Below the pieces are notes generated by a model. It saw only the letters and a program-made list of their open reading frames with translations. It had not been told where the DNA came from and ran no database searches. Positions 1 to 8,141 of a stretch of DNA of 12,002 bases are shown here, piece by piece. Position numbers and translations under genes: made by a program. Within the stretch, counting starts at the first letter, position 1; each line of letters opens with the position of its first letter. This stretch comes from Caldifarciminota bacterium (GTDB lineage: Bacteria; Hydrothermota; Tepidihabitantia; Tepidihabitantales; JAOUPE01). The stretch is from the NCBI GenBank assembly GCA_029880025.1, contig JAOUPE010000022.1:1-12002 (forward strand), read 5' to 3'.

Positions 1-1726
1 TACCCTTATCATAGACCTCATTAACAAATCGTAACTGCTCAGGTAATATTTCATTGAAAAGGATACGTCCAACCGTTGTTTCAAACGACTTACCATTATA
101 AATAAATCGAACTGGCATATGAACCTCAAGGTCACCCAGCGCATAGGCAGAATCAACTTCAGCAAAACTATCAAATACTTTTGCTCTTTCTTTTTGGCTC
201 AGGGGTTTTCTGGCTTTGGTTAGATAATGAATACCAGCGACGATATCCTGGGAGGGTGTCATTAAGGGACGACCATAGGCTGGTGACAGAATGTTGTGAC
301 AGGAAAGCAGTAAAACCGCCGCCTCTAATATTGCTTCTGGTGTTAATGGCACATGCACTGACATAGTGTCGCCATCAAAATCGGCGTTGAACGGTGGACA
401 GACCAATGGATGAATCCCAATTGCTCGCTGTTCGACGAGAATCGGGAAAAAGGATTGAACCGAAACTCGATGCAGGGTTGGTGCCCGGTTCAATATTACC
501 GGGTGTTCTCTTGTCACTTCTTCGAGAATTTCCCATACTGCGGGCGCCTCTTTTTTATATAAAGACTTTGCTCCCTTTTCACTTTCTGCCAACCTTTTCT
601 CTTCGAGTTGCCGTAAAATCATCGGCTTAAAGAGTTCGAGCGCCATTTCTTTTGGGATACTGCATTGCGTAAGCTTTAAATTTGGGTCAACCACAATTAC
701 CGAACGTCCCGAATAATCGACGCGTTTACCTAATAGATTGCGGCGGAATCTGCCCTGCTTACCACGCAATGCCTCACATAGTGATTTTAGAGGTCGGTTT
801 GCTTTGCCGCGGACCGGTCGAGGCCGATTTTCATTATTGAACAAGCTATCCACTGCATCTTGGAGCATCCTCTTTTCATTCTTTAAAATGATTTCCGGTG
901 TCTTGATACTCAATAGGTGTTTAAGACGATTATTACGTACAATTACCCGCTTATATAAATCGTTTAGGTCAGAAGTGGCGTAGCGACCACCTTCCAAAGG
1001 TACTAACGGTCTCAAATCGGGCGGGATGACCGGCAGGACATCCAAAATCATCCAGTCCGGTTTAGCTTGAGAGTTACGAAACGCTTCCACCACTCGCAAC
1101 CGGCGCAGTAAATTGAACCGTCGGGATTTTTCCAGCTTAATCCGTGCCCTTAGGTCTGCTGCCAGGTCGTCCAGCTCAAGTTGTGATAATAAGTATTTCA
1201 ATGCCGGCGCCCCAGTATTAGCCACCATACCTTCATACCTATTCTCAACCTCATTGTATTCCTCTTCGCTAATCAATTCCTGTTTCTTGTAAGATGAAAC
1301 TCCGGTCTCCAAGACAATATAATTTTCATAATTTAAGATACTCTCAATTTGATTTATCGAAAGATTAAGAATTAAGCCTACTTTAGAAGGCGTTACTTGA
1401 TAGAAGATTGGGTGAGCAACTGGGACCACCAATTCGATATGTCCCATTCGGTCGCGCCGGACTGCCGAAGTGGTAACTTCAACCCCGCATCGATCACAGA
1501 CAATTCCTTTATAGCGAATCTTCTTATATTTTCCACAATTACACTCATAGTCCTTAACCGGACCAAAAATTCTCTCACAGAAAAGTCCATCCCGCTCTGG
1601 TTTTTGAGTCCGATAATTTATCGTTTCTGGTTTTGTCACCTCGCCACTCGACCAACCTCGAATCGCTTCGGGCGAAGCAATCCTTAATCTCAATGCATCA
1701 AAATCCAAGAAATCACTATCGGTCAT
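1..1726 (-). CDS. rpoC: RNA polymerase beta' subunit, N-terminal 575 codons (partial, runs off left edge)
   Basis: This is the beta' subunit of RNA polymerase, which carries the catalytic Mg-binding loop of transcription. The start ATG lies at 1724-1726 and overlaps the rpoB stop codon in an ATGA junction. The translation shows the N-terminal zinc ribbon, with Cys62, Cys64, Cys77 and Cys80 in the C-x-C ... C-x-x-C pattern. The clamp and lid/rudder region follows, then the conserved GKRVDYSGRSVI segment and LNRAPTLHR. The metal-binding loop is at residues 447-453 (NADFDGD), with the three catalytic aspartates D449, D451 and D453 intact. The residue after that loop is Thr454, where nearly all bacteria have Gln, and Ala two residues later is Ser. 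The bridge helix, trigger loop and C-terminal zinc site lie outside the window. The gene is read as the last visible member of the rpl-rpoBC operon. Family assignment is certain; the truncation is due only to the window edge. Confidence 0.98.
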   Translation of the reverse strand, partial: MTDSDFLDFDALRLRIASPEAIRGWSSGEVTKPETINYRTQKPERDGLFCERIFGPVKDYECNCGKYKKIRYKGIVCDRCGVEVTTSAVRRDRMGHIELVVPVAHPIFYQVTPSKVGLILNLSINQIESILNYENYIVLETGVSSYKKQELISEEEYNEVENRYEGMVANTGAPALKYLLSQLELDDLAADLRARIKLEKSRRFNLLRRLRVVEAFRNSQAKPDWMILDVLPVIPPDLRPLVPLEGGRYATSDLNDLYKRVIVRNNRLKHLLSIKTPEIILKNEKRMLQDAVDSLFNNENRPRPVRGKANRPLKSLCEALRGKQGRFRRNLLGKRVDYSGRSVIVVDPNLKLTQCSIPKEMALELFKPMILRQLEEKRLAESEKGAKSLYKKEAPAVWEILEEVTREHPVILNRAPTLHRVSVQSFFPILVEQRAIGIHPLVCPPFNADFDGDTMSVHVPLTPEAILEAAVLLLSCHNILSPAYGRPLMTPSQDIVAGIHYLTKARKPLSQKERAKVFDSFAEVDSAYALGDLEVHMPVRFIYNGKSFETTVGRILFNEILPEQLRFVNEVYDKG

Positions 1727-4700
1727 TTTCCCTCCTTCTCAGGGATTAATTCTAAACCTAAACCTTGTAACTCTTTAATCAGTACTGAGAAAGAAGCCGG
1801 TGGTTTTGGCGGTGGTGGATTCTTACCTCGAATCAAAGCCTCATACAAAGCACTGCGTCCTTCAACATCATCCGATTTTATCGTTAACATCTCCTGTAAA
1901 GCATTAGCCGCACCATAAGCCTCTAATGCCCAAACCTCCATTTCGCCGAAGCGCTGCCCTCCAAACTGAGATTTTCCGCCTAATGGTTGCTGAGTTATCA
2001 GAGAATAACGACCGGTTGAGCGGGCATGAATCTTATCATCAACCATATGGACAAGTTTCATCATGTACAGATATCCAACCACAACCTTTTGATGAAATGG
2101 TATCCCGGTTCGCCCATCATAAAGTATTATTTTACCATCTTCTGGTATACCTGCTTTAACCAATTCTTCCTTAATCATTTTCGGTGTTGCCCCTTCAAAT
2201 ACCGGACAAATTGCCTGGTAGCCAAGCGTCTTAGCCGTCCAACCTAAATAAGTCTCAAGAATTTGACCAATATTCATTCTCGACGGAACTCCTAATGGAT
2301 TTAGCACCATGTCAACCGGATTGCCGTCCAGCAGATATGGCATATCTTCGACCGGCAGAATTTTTGCCACGACTCCTTTATTACCATGACGCCCGGCCAT
2401 CTTATCGCCCACCGACAATTTTCGTTTCTGAGCGATAAAGATTCTTATCCAAACCAATACGCCATGGGGTAAATCGTCGCCGCGCTGAATCCGGTCAAGT
2501 TCAACCTTTCTCTCCTCGTTAATCAGAATGAGCGATTCTTCATAATTCTTCAACACCTGTTTAATTTCTTCATTTTTCTTTTTATCGGTAAGAATATTAT
2601 CGAAATTTTTTACTTTGGCTAAACGATTCTCAGCGAAAAGTTCTTCCTCAAACTTTTCGCCGGCTTTAAGCAGGACTCGATCTCGATTATCCTTAACTGT
2701 CACCGCTGCTTTTTCGCCAAGCAAAAAATTTCTCAATTGCTCATCCCTTCGCTCCTGGAAAAATTTTTTGCGCAGCTGATATTTTTTCTCGGCATCTTCG
2801 GTACGAGTTTTATCCAGCCAACGGGACAACGCATCTTGGGTTCGCCGAGTACTGATTCTTCGTTCAATAACGACCCCGAATACTCCTGGTTCAACCCGCA
2901 ATGATGTATCACGAACATTGGCTGCCTTTTCTCCAAAAATTGCTCGCAACAACCTTTCCTCCGGTGAAAATTCGGTCTCTCCTTTTGGAGTTATTCTACC
3001 AACCAATATATCAGCGGGCGAGACCTCGGTTCCTAAGCGGACGATACCAAATTCATCTAAATTTTTAAGTTCATCCTCGATTGCCCCGGGAATATCCCGT
3101 GTAATCTCTTCTGGACCGAGTTTCGTTTCTCGGGCTTGTATTTCGAACTCTAAAATTTGTATTGAAGTAAAACTGTCATCCTTTACTAAGCTTTCTGATA
3201 CTACAATTGCATCTTCGTAATTGTAGCCACGCCAGGGCATAAATGCGACAAAGACATTTCGTCCTAAAGCCAGTTGACCATGTTGGGTTGAAGGTCCATC
3301 CGCCAAAAGGTCACCTTTTTTGACTGATTGCCCTTCCCTAACAACTGGTCGTTGTGTCCAACAAGTATACTGGTTAGATTTCTTAAATTTCCACAGCCGG
3401 TGCTCACGTAAACCTGAGGCGGTTCGAACTACCACATTTGAAGCATCAACTTTTACCACCACCCCATCCTCATCTGCCCTGATTAAGGCACTCGATTCGG
3501 TAGCAAATCTCTCTTCCACCCCGGTTGCAACTAGTGGTTTTTCTGATTCCAAGAGTGGTACTGCCTGACGTTGCATATTGGCGCCCATCAGGGCTCGGTC
3601 CGCATCGTCATGTTCTAAAAATGGAATCATGACGGTTGATGGTGCAAATAACTGTTTTGGCGATACATCCATGTGAGTTACTACATTTGGTTGAACCGTA
3701 ACGACGTCACCTTTCTTACGTGCTATGATTTCATTGGTGTCAAATTTGCGATTCTCATCCAGTGGTGTGTTAGCCTGCGCAATGATACAACGATCTTCGT
3801 CATCTGGACTCAAATATTCGATTTTCCTTGTAACCACTCCTTCTTTGACTTTCCAATAGGGTGCGGTTAAGAACCCAAATTGATTAACCTTGGCAAAAGT
3901 AGCAACGGTAGTTATCAAACCAATGTTTGGACCTTCTGGTGTCTCAATTGGGCAGATACGCCCGTAGTGGGAATAGTGAACATCGCGTGCTTCAAATCCT
4001 GCCGTCTCTTTAGTTAAACCGCCTGGTCCGAGTGCCGAGACTCGACGTTTATGGGTCAATTCAGTTAAGGGATTGGTCTGTTCCATAAACTGACAAAGTT
4101 GGCTCTGGGTAAAAAATTTCATGATTGAACTTACCACGACTCGGGTGTTAACTAACTCTTGAGGATTCAGTTGTGCTTCATCAATAAAAGCGGCTCGTTC
4201 CCGAATATTGTGACCAAGTTGCATTAAGGCATAACGAAATTGATCTTCTAATAATTCACCAACTCGTTTTACCCGGCGATTCGATAGATGGTCAACATCA
4301 TCGGCCGGGAATTGCTTGCCGGCAAAATTCAAAAGTAGTTTAAATATCCCAATCACATCCTCGCGGGTCAGAGCAGTTTCATTTAGCGGGACATTCTTGG
4401 CCAGACGTTGGTTAAGTTTGAATCTGCCGACTTTACCCAGGTCGAACCGACGTTTATCAAAAAGCATCCCGACGATCAAATTTTTCGCCACTTCTATTGA
4501 ATGAGGAGACATTGAACGAAGTCGGTAATAGACCCTTTTTAGCGCATCTTCCTCGGTCGCCGTCTTGTCAGCTCGAATCGTATTTGCGACAATCGTGATT
4601 CCAATTTGGTCGGGCGAAACACAATGGACTCTTTTAACATCTTTGGAAATCAGGAATTCTAACATCCCTTCGGTAATCAACTCGCCGGGACGAGCATAAA

Positions 4701-5412
4701 TTTCGCCTTGAGGATCTTCCACTTTAGCCGTAATCACTTGTCCCAATTCCATTGGTTTCTCTTCGACCCGGAAAAGACCACGAAATATATCTTCGTCGGA
4801 AAAACCTAACGCCCTAAGAAAAGTAGCCGCCGAGATCCTTCGATTTCGGTCTAAAAGGACAATCATGTTATCATTTTTGCCCACCAGTATTTCAAACCAG
4901 GCGCCGCGCAGTGGAACTAATAATGCCGAGCACTCACGGGCCCTTCTTGAAAAGTAGAGACCGGGTGAACGATGCAATTGACTGACAATCACTCGCTCCA
5001 CACCATTAATAATAAAAGTCCCATTAGGGGTCATAAACGGAAAATCGCATAGGAATACCTCATCTTCTATGATATCAGCAACTTTGGCTCGTTCTTTACT
5101 GGTCTCCCTCTTAATCAATCTAAAATTCACTTTCAAGGGTAACGAATAGGTAACACCTTTCAGAAGTGCTTCTTCCGGTGTATATTTCTCTTTCCCAATT
5201 TCATATGAGACAAACTCTAAAGTGAATTTTCTATGAGTATCCTCAACTGGGAAAACTTCATTAAAGATTGCTTGTAACCCCTCATTTTGTCTGACGGTTG
5301 GTGGTTTGTCGTATTGCAAAAATTCACGAAATGAATCGAGCTGAATCGATAAAAGATTCGGTATTTCAAAGAAAGTTCCAAATTTGGAAAAATCTTTTTT
5401 AACCGTTTTCAT
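1723..5412 (-). CDS. rpoB: RNA polymerase beta subunit
   Basis: This 1229-residue protein is the beta subunit of RNA polymerase, shorter than the 1342 residues of E. coli. Recognisable blocks in order are the protrusion and lobe (about 1-430), the rifampicin pocket/fork region (about 434-500, including ALGPGGLTKETAGFEARD and CPIETPEGPNIGLI), HGQLALGRN (711-719), NYEDA (731-735, near the active site), GDKMAGRHGNKG (1002-1013, catalytic lysines) and the C-terminal clamp block GGKSQFGGQRFGEMEVWALE (about 1145-1164). A proline-rich stretch PPPPKPP sits at 1199-1205. The ATG is 2 nt after the rplL stop, and only a weak GGAG about 11 nt upstream could act as a ribosome site, so translational coupling to rplL is likely. 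The stop overlaps the rpoC start. There is no room for the rplL-rpoB attenuator known from E. coli. Confidence 0.99.
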   Translation of the reverse strand: MKTVKKDFSKFGTFFEIPNLLSIQLDSFREFLQYDKPPTVRQNEGLQAIFNEVFPVEDTHRKFTLEFVSYEIGKEKYTPEEALLKGVTYSLPLKVNFRLIKRETSKERAKVADIIEDEVFLCDFPFMTPNGTFIINGVERVIVSQLHRSPGLYFSRRARECSALLVPLRGAWFEILVGKNDNMIVLLDRNRRISAATFLRALGFSDEDIFRGLFRVEEKPMELGQVITAKVEDPQGEIYARPGELITEGMLEFLISKDVKRVHCVSPDQIGITIVANTIRADKTATEEDALKRVYYRLRSMSPHSIEVAKNLIVGMLFDKRRFDLGKVGRFKLNQRLAKNVPLNETALTREDVIGIFKLLLNFAGKQFPADDVDHLSNRRVKRVGELLEDQFRYALMQLGHNIRERAAFIDEAQLNPQELVNTRVVVSSIMKFFTQSQLCQFMEQTNPLTELTHKRRVSALGPGGLTKETAGFEARDVHYSHYGRICPIETPEGPNIGLITTVATFAKVNQFGFLTAPYWKVKEGVVTRKIEYLSPDDEDRCIIAQANTPLDENRKFDTNEIIARKKGDVVTVQPNVVTHMDVSPKQLFAPSTVMIPFLEHDDADRALMGANMQRQAVPLLESEKPLVATGVEERFATESSALIRADEDGVVVKVDASNVVVRTASGLREHRLWKFKKSNQYTCWTQRPVVREGQSVKKGDLLADGPSTQHGQLALGRNVFVAFMPWRGYNYEDAIVVSESLVKDDSFTSIQILEFEIQARETKLGPEEITRDIPGAIEDELKNLDEFGIVRLGTEVSPADILVGRITPKGETEFSPEERLLRAIFGEKAANVRDTSLRVEPGVFGVVIERRISTRRTQDALSRWLDKTRTEDAEKKYQLRKKFFQERRDEQLRNFLLGEKAAVTVKDNRDRVLLKAGEKFEEELFAENRLAKVKNFDNILTDKKKNEEIKQVLKNYEESLILINEERKVELDRIQRGDDLPHGVLVWIRIFIAQKRKLSVGDKMAGRHGNKGVVAKILPVEDMPYLLDGNPVDMVLNPLGVPSRMNIGQILETYLGWTAKTLGYQAICPVFEGATPKMIKEELVKAGIPEDGKIILYDGRTGIPFHQKVVVGYLYMMKLVHMVDDKIHARSTGRYSLITQQPLGGKSQFGGQRFGEMEVWALEAYGAANALQEMLTIKSDDVEGRSALYEALIRGKNPPPPKPPASFSVLIKELQGLGLELIPEKEGK

Positions 5413-5414
5413 TA

Positions 5415-5840
5415 CTATTTAATCTCCACTTTTGCCCCAACCTCTTCTAATTTTGTTTTGATCTTTTCGGCTTCGTCTTTGGCAGCTCCTTCCCTTATTG
5501 TACTGGGTGTCTTATCTATCAAGTCTTTAGCTTCCTTTAACCCAAGATTGGTTAAAGCCCGGAGTTCTTTCAATACTTGAATTTTCTTGTCGCCCACCGA
5601 GACTAGGTTTACCGTAAATTCTGCTTTCTCTTCTTGTTTCGCTGCCGCTTCGCCACCGGCTGAAGCGGTTCCGGGTTGAGCTGCAACTTGGGGAATTGAA
5701 GCGATGCCGGTTACTCCAAATTTTTCTTTCAAGGTTTCAACCAGCTCGGCCAATTCTTTAACCGTCAAGGATTCTATTACCTCGACTATTCCTTCAACCG
5801 ATTCTTTCTTCGTATCTACTTTTTTATTAGTTGTCGTCAT
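5415..5840 (-). CDS. rplL: 50S ribosomal protein L7/L12
   Basis: L7/L12 is the multicopy stalk protein of the large subunit. It is bound through L10 and recruits and stimulates the GTPase factors, including the EF-Tu encoded upstream. The protein has about 141 residues against about 121 in E. coli. It has a charged, Lys-rich N-terminal extension, an N-terminal dimerisation helix region (about 15-48), an Ala/Gly/Gln-rich hinge (about 50-70) and the globular C-terminal domain (about 71-141), which includes the factor-binding stretch TNLGLKEAKDLID. Two ATGs stand in tandem at 5841-5843 and 5838-5840. The strong AAGGAGG lies 1 nt before the first and 4 nt before the second, so I prefer the second; the first would add one Met. 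The strong site fits the need for several L12 copies per ribosome. The gene ends in TAG, 2 nt before rpoB. Confidence 0.97.
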   Translation of the reverse strand: MTTTNKKVDTKKESVEGIVEVIESLTVKELAELVETLKEKFGVTGIASIPQVAAQPGTASAGGEAAAKQEEKAEFTVNLVSVGDKKIQVLKELRALTNLGLKEAKDLIDKTPSTIREGAAKDEAEKIKTKLEEVGAKVEIK

Positions 5841-5862
5841 CATTCCTCCTTAATATTACAAG

Positions 5863-5886
5863 GCTTCTTAATATCGGTTAAGAAGC
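5863..5886 (-). promoter_or_regulatory. Perfect inverted repeat in the rplJ-rplL gap
   Basis: A 9-bp perfect stem (GCTTCTTAA with TTAAGAAGC) encloses a 6-nt loop in the only long spacer of the ribosomal-protein part of the operon, about 20 nt upstream of the rplL start. On the minus (transcribed) strand it is not followed by a U-run, so it does not look like an intrinsic terminator for the operon. A T-run follows it only on the plus strand. It may be a processing or stability element that helps raise rplL expression relative to rplJ, but that role is inference from position. Confidence 0.6.
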
Positions 5887-5940
5887 TTTTAATCGAAACA
5901 ATTATCATGACCATTTTAAATCTTTTTATCACCTTGCTCC

Positions 5941-6465
5941 TTAACTCTGTTCTTTCTTTTTTTTCAATTGCTCCAAAATAAAAATTAAATCGACGATTAG
6001 ATTCTCTAGTAAAATAACCAATCCGACCACGGGCTGGGCTAGGACTTGAACTAATGTTGCTTGCAACTCGGGTCGAGCCGGCAGGTTAGCTAAGAAGTCA
6101 AATTGCTCGGCTGAGAAAATTGTATCATCAAAATAGGCGCCCTTAATTTTAATTTCAGTAAATTTTTTGGTCATCTCTTTTATCAGTCGCGCCGGTAAGA
6201 TTGGATCTTCGGTCGTCACAATTAAGGAAGTCGGACCAGTCAGAAAAGGACGGATCGCATCATCAAAACCAAGGTCTTTGAACGCTAAAAGTGCCAATCG
6301 ATTTTTTACTACTTTTGTTACAATAACCGATTCGCGTAAACGACCTCTTAAGATTGACATATCGTTAGCGTTAACCTGCGAACAGTCGGCGAAATAGATT
6401 GCGGAAGCTTTACCAATTAGTGTTTTGATTTTTTCAACTTTATCAATATTTTCTTTCCTTGGCAC
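5941..6465 (-). CDS. rplJ: 50S ribosomal protein L10
   Basis: L10 anchors the L7/L12 dimers to the ribosomal stalk base through its C-terminal helix. The 174-residue product matches the usual length of about 165-180. Its N-terminal domain (about 1-130) has family features such as an early PRKENIDKVEKIK helix, the segment with VTKVVKNRLALLAF, and the GPTSLIV strand. The C-terminal helix region is Leu-rich and ends in a Lys-rich tail (EQLKKKKEQS). The start codon is GTG at 6463-6465, 2 nt after the rplA stop. A Shine-Dalgarno-like AGGAAGG lies within the last rplA codons. Because rplA ends right before it, there is no separate leader in which the E. coli type L10 autoregulatory RNA could fold. 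The next gene, rplL, follows after a spacer of about 100 nt. Confidence 0.96.
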   Translation of the reverse strand: MPRKENIDKVEKIKTLIGKASAIYFADCSQVNANDMSILRGRLRESVIVTKVVKNRLALLAFKDLGFDDAIRPFLTGPTSLIVTTEDPILPARLIKEMTKKFTEIKIKGAYFDDTIFSAEQFDFLANLPARPELQATLVQVLAQPVVGLVILLENLIVDLIFILEQLKKKKEQS

Positions 6466-6467
6466 CC

Positions 6468-7178
6468 TTAGCCTTCCTTTCCAACCAATTCGGTAAGTTC
6501 CTTGACATCCAACTTGAACGAGGGGCCCATGGTTGAAGAGAGGGTAACCGAACGAAGATATTGTCCTTTTGCCGTTGCCGGTTTGGCTTTAATTATCGCA
6601 CCAATCACGGCGATAATATTTTTTTCAATTTTATTTGGTTCAAACGATGCTTTTCCTACAATCAGATGGACGTTTCCGGTCTTATCCGTTTTAAATTGAA
6701 TCTTTCCTGCCTTTAAACTTTTTACCGCCACGCCAACATCAAATGTGACGGTTCCGGTTTTGGGCGAAGGCATTAGACCTCGTGTACCCAGTATTTTGCC
6801 GAGCTTACCAACTTCAGGCATAGCATCCGGGGTCGCAACCACATAGTCAAAATCAAGCCAACCACCTTTGATTTTTTCAACATATTCCTCAAACCCTACG
6901 TAGTCGGCTCCGGCTTCTTTTGCTTCCTTCTCCTTATCTCCTTTGTTTAAAACCAGAATCCTTACTGGCTTACCAGTACCAAAGGGTAAAGTAACCGTTC
7001 CTTTCACCATTTGGTCTTGTTTTTTCGGATCGATCCCGAGCCGGATTGCAAGATCGAGTGTTTCGTCAAACTTGGCATTGGCAAATTCCTTCACTTTTAA
7101 TGTTGTTTCGGTAAGGGGAGATAGTTTTTCCCCGGTCATACTCTGAATTAAATTATTGTATCTCTTACTTCGATTCAT
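6468..7178 (-). CDS. rplA: 50S ribosomal protein L1
   Basis: L1 binds 23S rRNA at the mobile L1 stalk and takes part in release of the E-site tRNA; in many bacteria it also represses its own operon by binding mRNA. The 236-residue product is of standard size. Diagnostic segments are DYVVATPDAMPEVGKLG (about 111-127), LGTRGLMPSPKTGTV (130-144) and, near the C-terminus, GQYLRSVTLSSTMGPSFKLD (205-224). The start is chosen as the ATG at 7176-7178, which shares one base with the rplK stop (TGATG). A GTG three bases upstream is also open, but it sits only 1 nt from the GGAGG that overlaps the end of rplK. No leader exists upstream of rplK or rplA for the known L1 operator; a site hidden in coding sequence cannot be excluded by eye. 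Confidence 0.97.
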   Translation of the reverse strand: MNRSKRYNNLIQSMTGEKLSPLTETTLKVKEFANAKFDETLDLAIRLGIDPKKQDQMVKGTVTLPFGTGKPVRILVLNKGDKEKEAKEAGADYVGFEEYVEKIKGGWLDFDYVVATPDAMPEVGKLGKILGTRGLMPSPKTGTVTFDVGVAVKSLKAGKIQFKTDKTGNVHLIVGKASFEPNKIEKNIIAVIGAIIKAKPATAKGQYLRSVTLSSTMGPSFKLDVKELTELVGKEG

Positions 7179-7606
7179 CACTCCTCCACCGTGATACCCA
7201 TCTGGCGGGCAGTTCCTTCGACAACTCGAACCGCAGCCTCGAGTTCTCTCGTGTTTAGGTCGTTCATCTTCCGTTGCGCAATTTCTCTAATCTGATTCTT
7301 GGTTACGACACCGACTTTAGCTCGGTTTGGCTCGGCTGAGCCCTTGGCTAAACCAGCTGCTTGCTTTAATAAAATCGATGCCGGCGGACTCTTGGTAATA
7401 AAGGTGAATGAGCGGTCATGATATACCGTTAAAACAACCGGTATTGTGAGGCCGGGTGGTTCATTCTTAGTTGCTGCATTAAATGCCCGACAAAATTCAA
7501 CAATATTGACACCGTGTTGTCCGAGTGCCGGACCAACTGGTGGTGCTGGCGTTGCCTGTCCAGCCGGTATCTGTAATTTCACTAGTGCTACTATTTTCTT
7601 TGCCAC
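7178..7606 (-). CDS. rplK: 50S ribosomal protein L11
   Basis: L11 binds the GTPase-associated region of 23S rRNA, together with L10-L12, and is needed for the RelA-type stringent response in bacteria that have it. The product has 142 residues, the same length as in E. coli. The N-terminal domain contains the proline-rich loop PAPPVGPALG (about 20-29), which forms the thiostrepton site. The rRNA-binding C-terminal domain spans about 75-142 and includes VGVVTKNQIREIA and the ending GTARQMGITVEE. The start is GTG at 7604-7606, preceded by AAGGAGG with 5-nt spacing that overlaps the end of nusG. Only 10 nt separate it from the nusG stop. Confidence 0.98.
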   Translation of the reverse strand: MAKKIVALVKLQIPAGQATPAPPVGPALGQHGVNIVEFCRAFNAATKNEPPGLTIPVVLTVYHDRSFTFITKSPPASILLKQAAGLAKGSAEPNRAKVGVVTKNQIREIAQRKMNDLNTRELEAAVRVVEGTARQMGITVEE

Positions 7607-7616
7607 TAATTCCTCC

Positions 7617-8141
7617 TTAGATCGATTGCACTTCTAAAAAATCCAAGTCGATCGGGGTAGATCGACCGAAAATCGTCACCATGACTTTTACTCGCCTTCG
7701 TTCCGAGTGTATCTCATCAACGGTACCCATAAAACCGGCAAATGGTCCGCTGACCACTTTAACATTTTCACCTTGAGTAAATGGCACTTCAGTTGCGACC
7801 TGTTCTCGACTGCGTTCAATCTGCTCCAAAACTGATTTAACCTCCGATTCGGTCAAAGGTAAAGGCTTGGTCTTAGTTCCTAACATATGAGTAACTCCTG
7901 GAATCGAAGTTACCAGATTAATTGCTTGTTCAATCGGCTCCATTTCTACCACAATATAACCTGGGTACAATCTTCTTTCCTCACTGATTAGTTCGGACTT
8001 TTTTATTTTAGTTATTCGTTCGGCCGGTAGAATTATTTGCCCAAAAAGGATTTTCAGATTTTCATTATCGATTGCTCGCTCAAGCAATTCTTTCACTCGT
8101 TTTTCGCGTCCAGTATAAGTATGAACCACAAAGTACTTCAT
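7617..8141 (-). CDS. nusG: Transcription elongation/antitermination factor NusG
   Basis: NusG binds the RNA polymerase clamp, suppresses pausing, and links the enzyme to Rho or to the ribosome. The 174-residue protein has an N-terminal NGN domain (about 1-110), with the start KYFVVHTYTGREKRVKELL and the core RRLYPGYIVVEM. A KOW domain follows (about 122-174), beginning GENVKVVSGPFAGFMGTVDEI. The residue usually seen as Trp near the start (WYVVH) is Tyr here. Length and domain order are typical, with no large insert. The ATG at 8139-8141 overlaps the secE stop (ATGA), so the two are probably translationally coupled. The pairing secE-nusG-rplK is the widely conserved bacterial order. Confidence 0.98.
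   Translation of the reverse strand: MKYFVVHTYTGREKRVKELLERAIDNENLKILFGQIILPAERITKIKKSELISEERRLYPGYIVVEMEPIEQAINLVTSIPGVTHMLGTKTKPLPLTESEVKSVLEQIERSREQVATEVPFTQGENVKVVSGPFAGFMGTVDEIHSERRRVKVMVTIFGRSTPIDLDFLEVQSI

Noticed and set aside
1393..1687. Open frames on both strands in the 5' part of rpoC.
   Set aside because: The rpoC frame with its zinc ribbon explains this region fully; the others are shadows.
5863..5888. Intrinsic terminator for plus-strand transcription (hairpin followed by TTTT).
   Set aside because: No plus-strand gene lies upstream of it, and the T-run is short; the hairpin is better seen as a minus-strand RNA element.
5887..5940. A promoter for rplL in the rplJ-rplL spacer (GATAAT as -10).
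   Set aside because: No -35 like TTGACA lies at 16-18 nt and there is no extended -10 TG; A+T-rich spacers give such -10 matches by chance.
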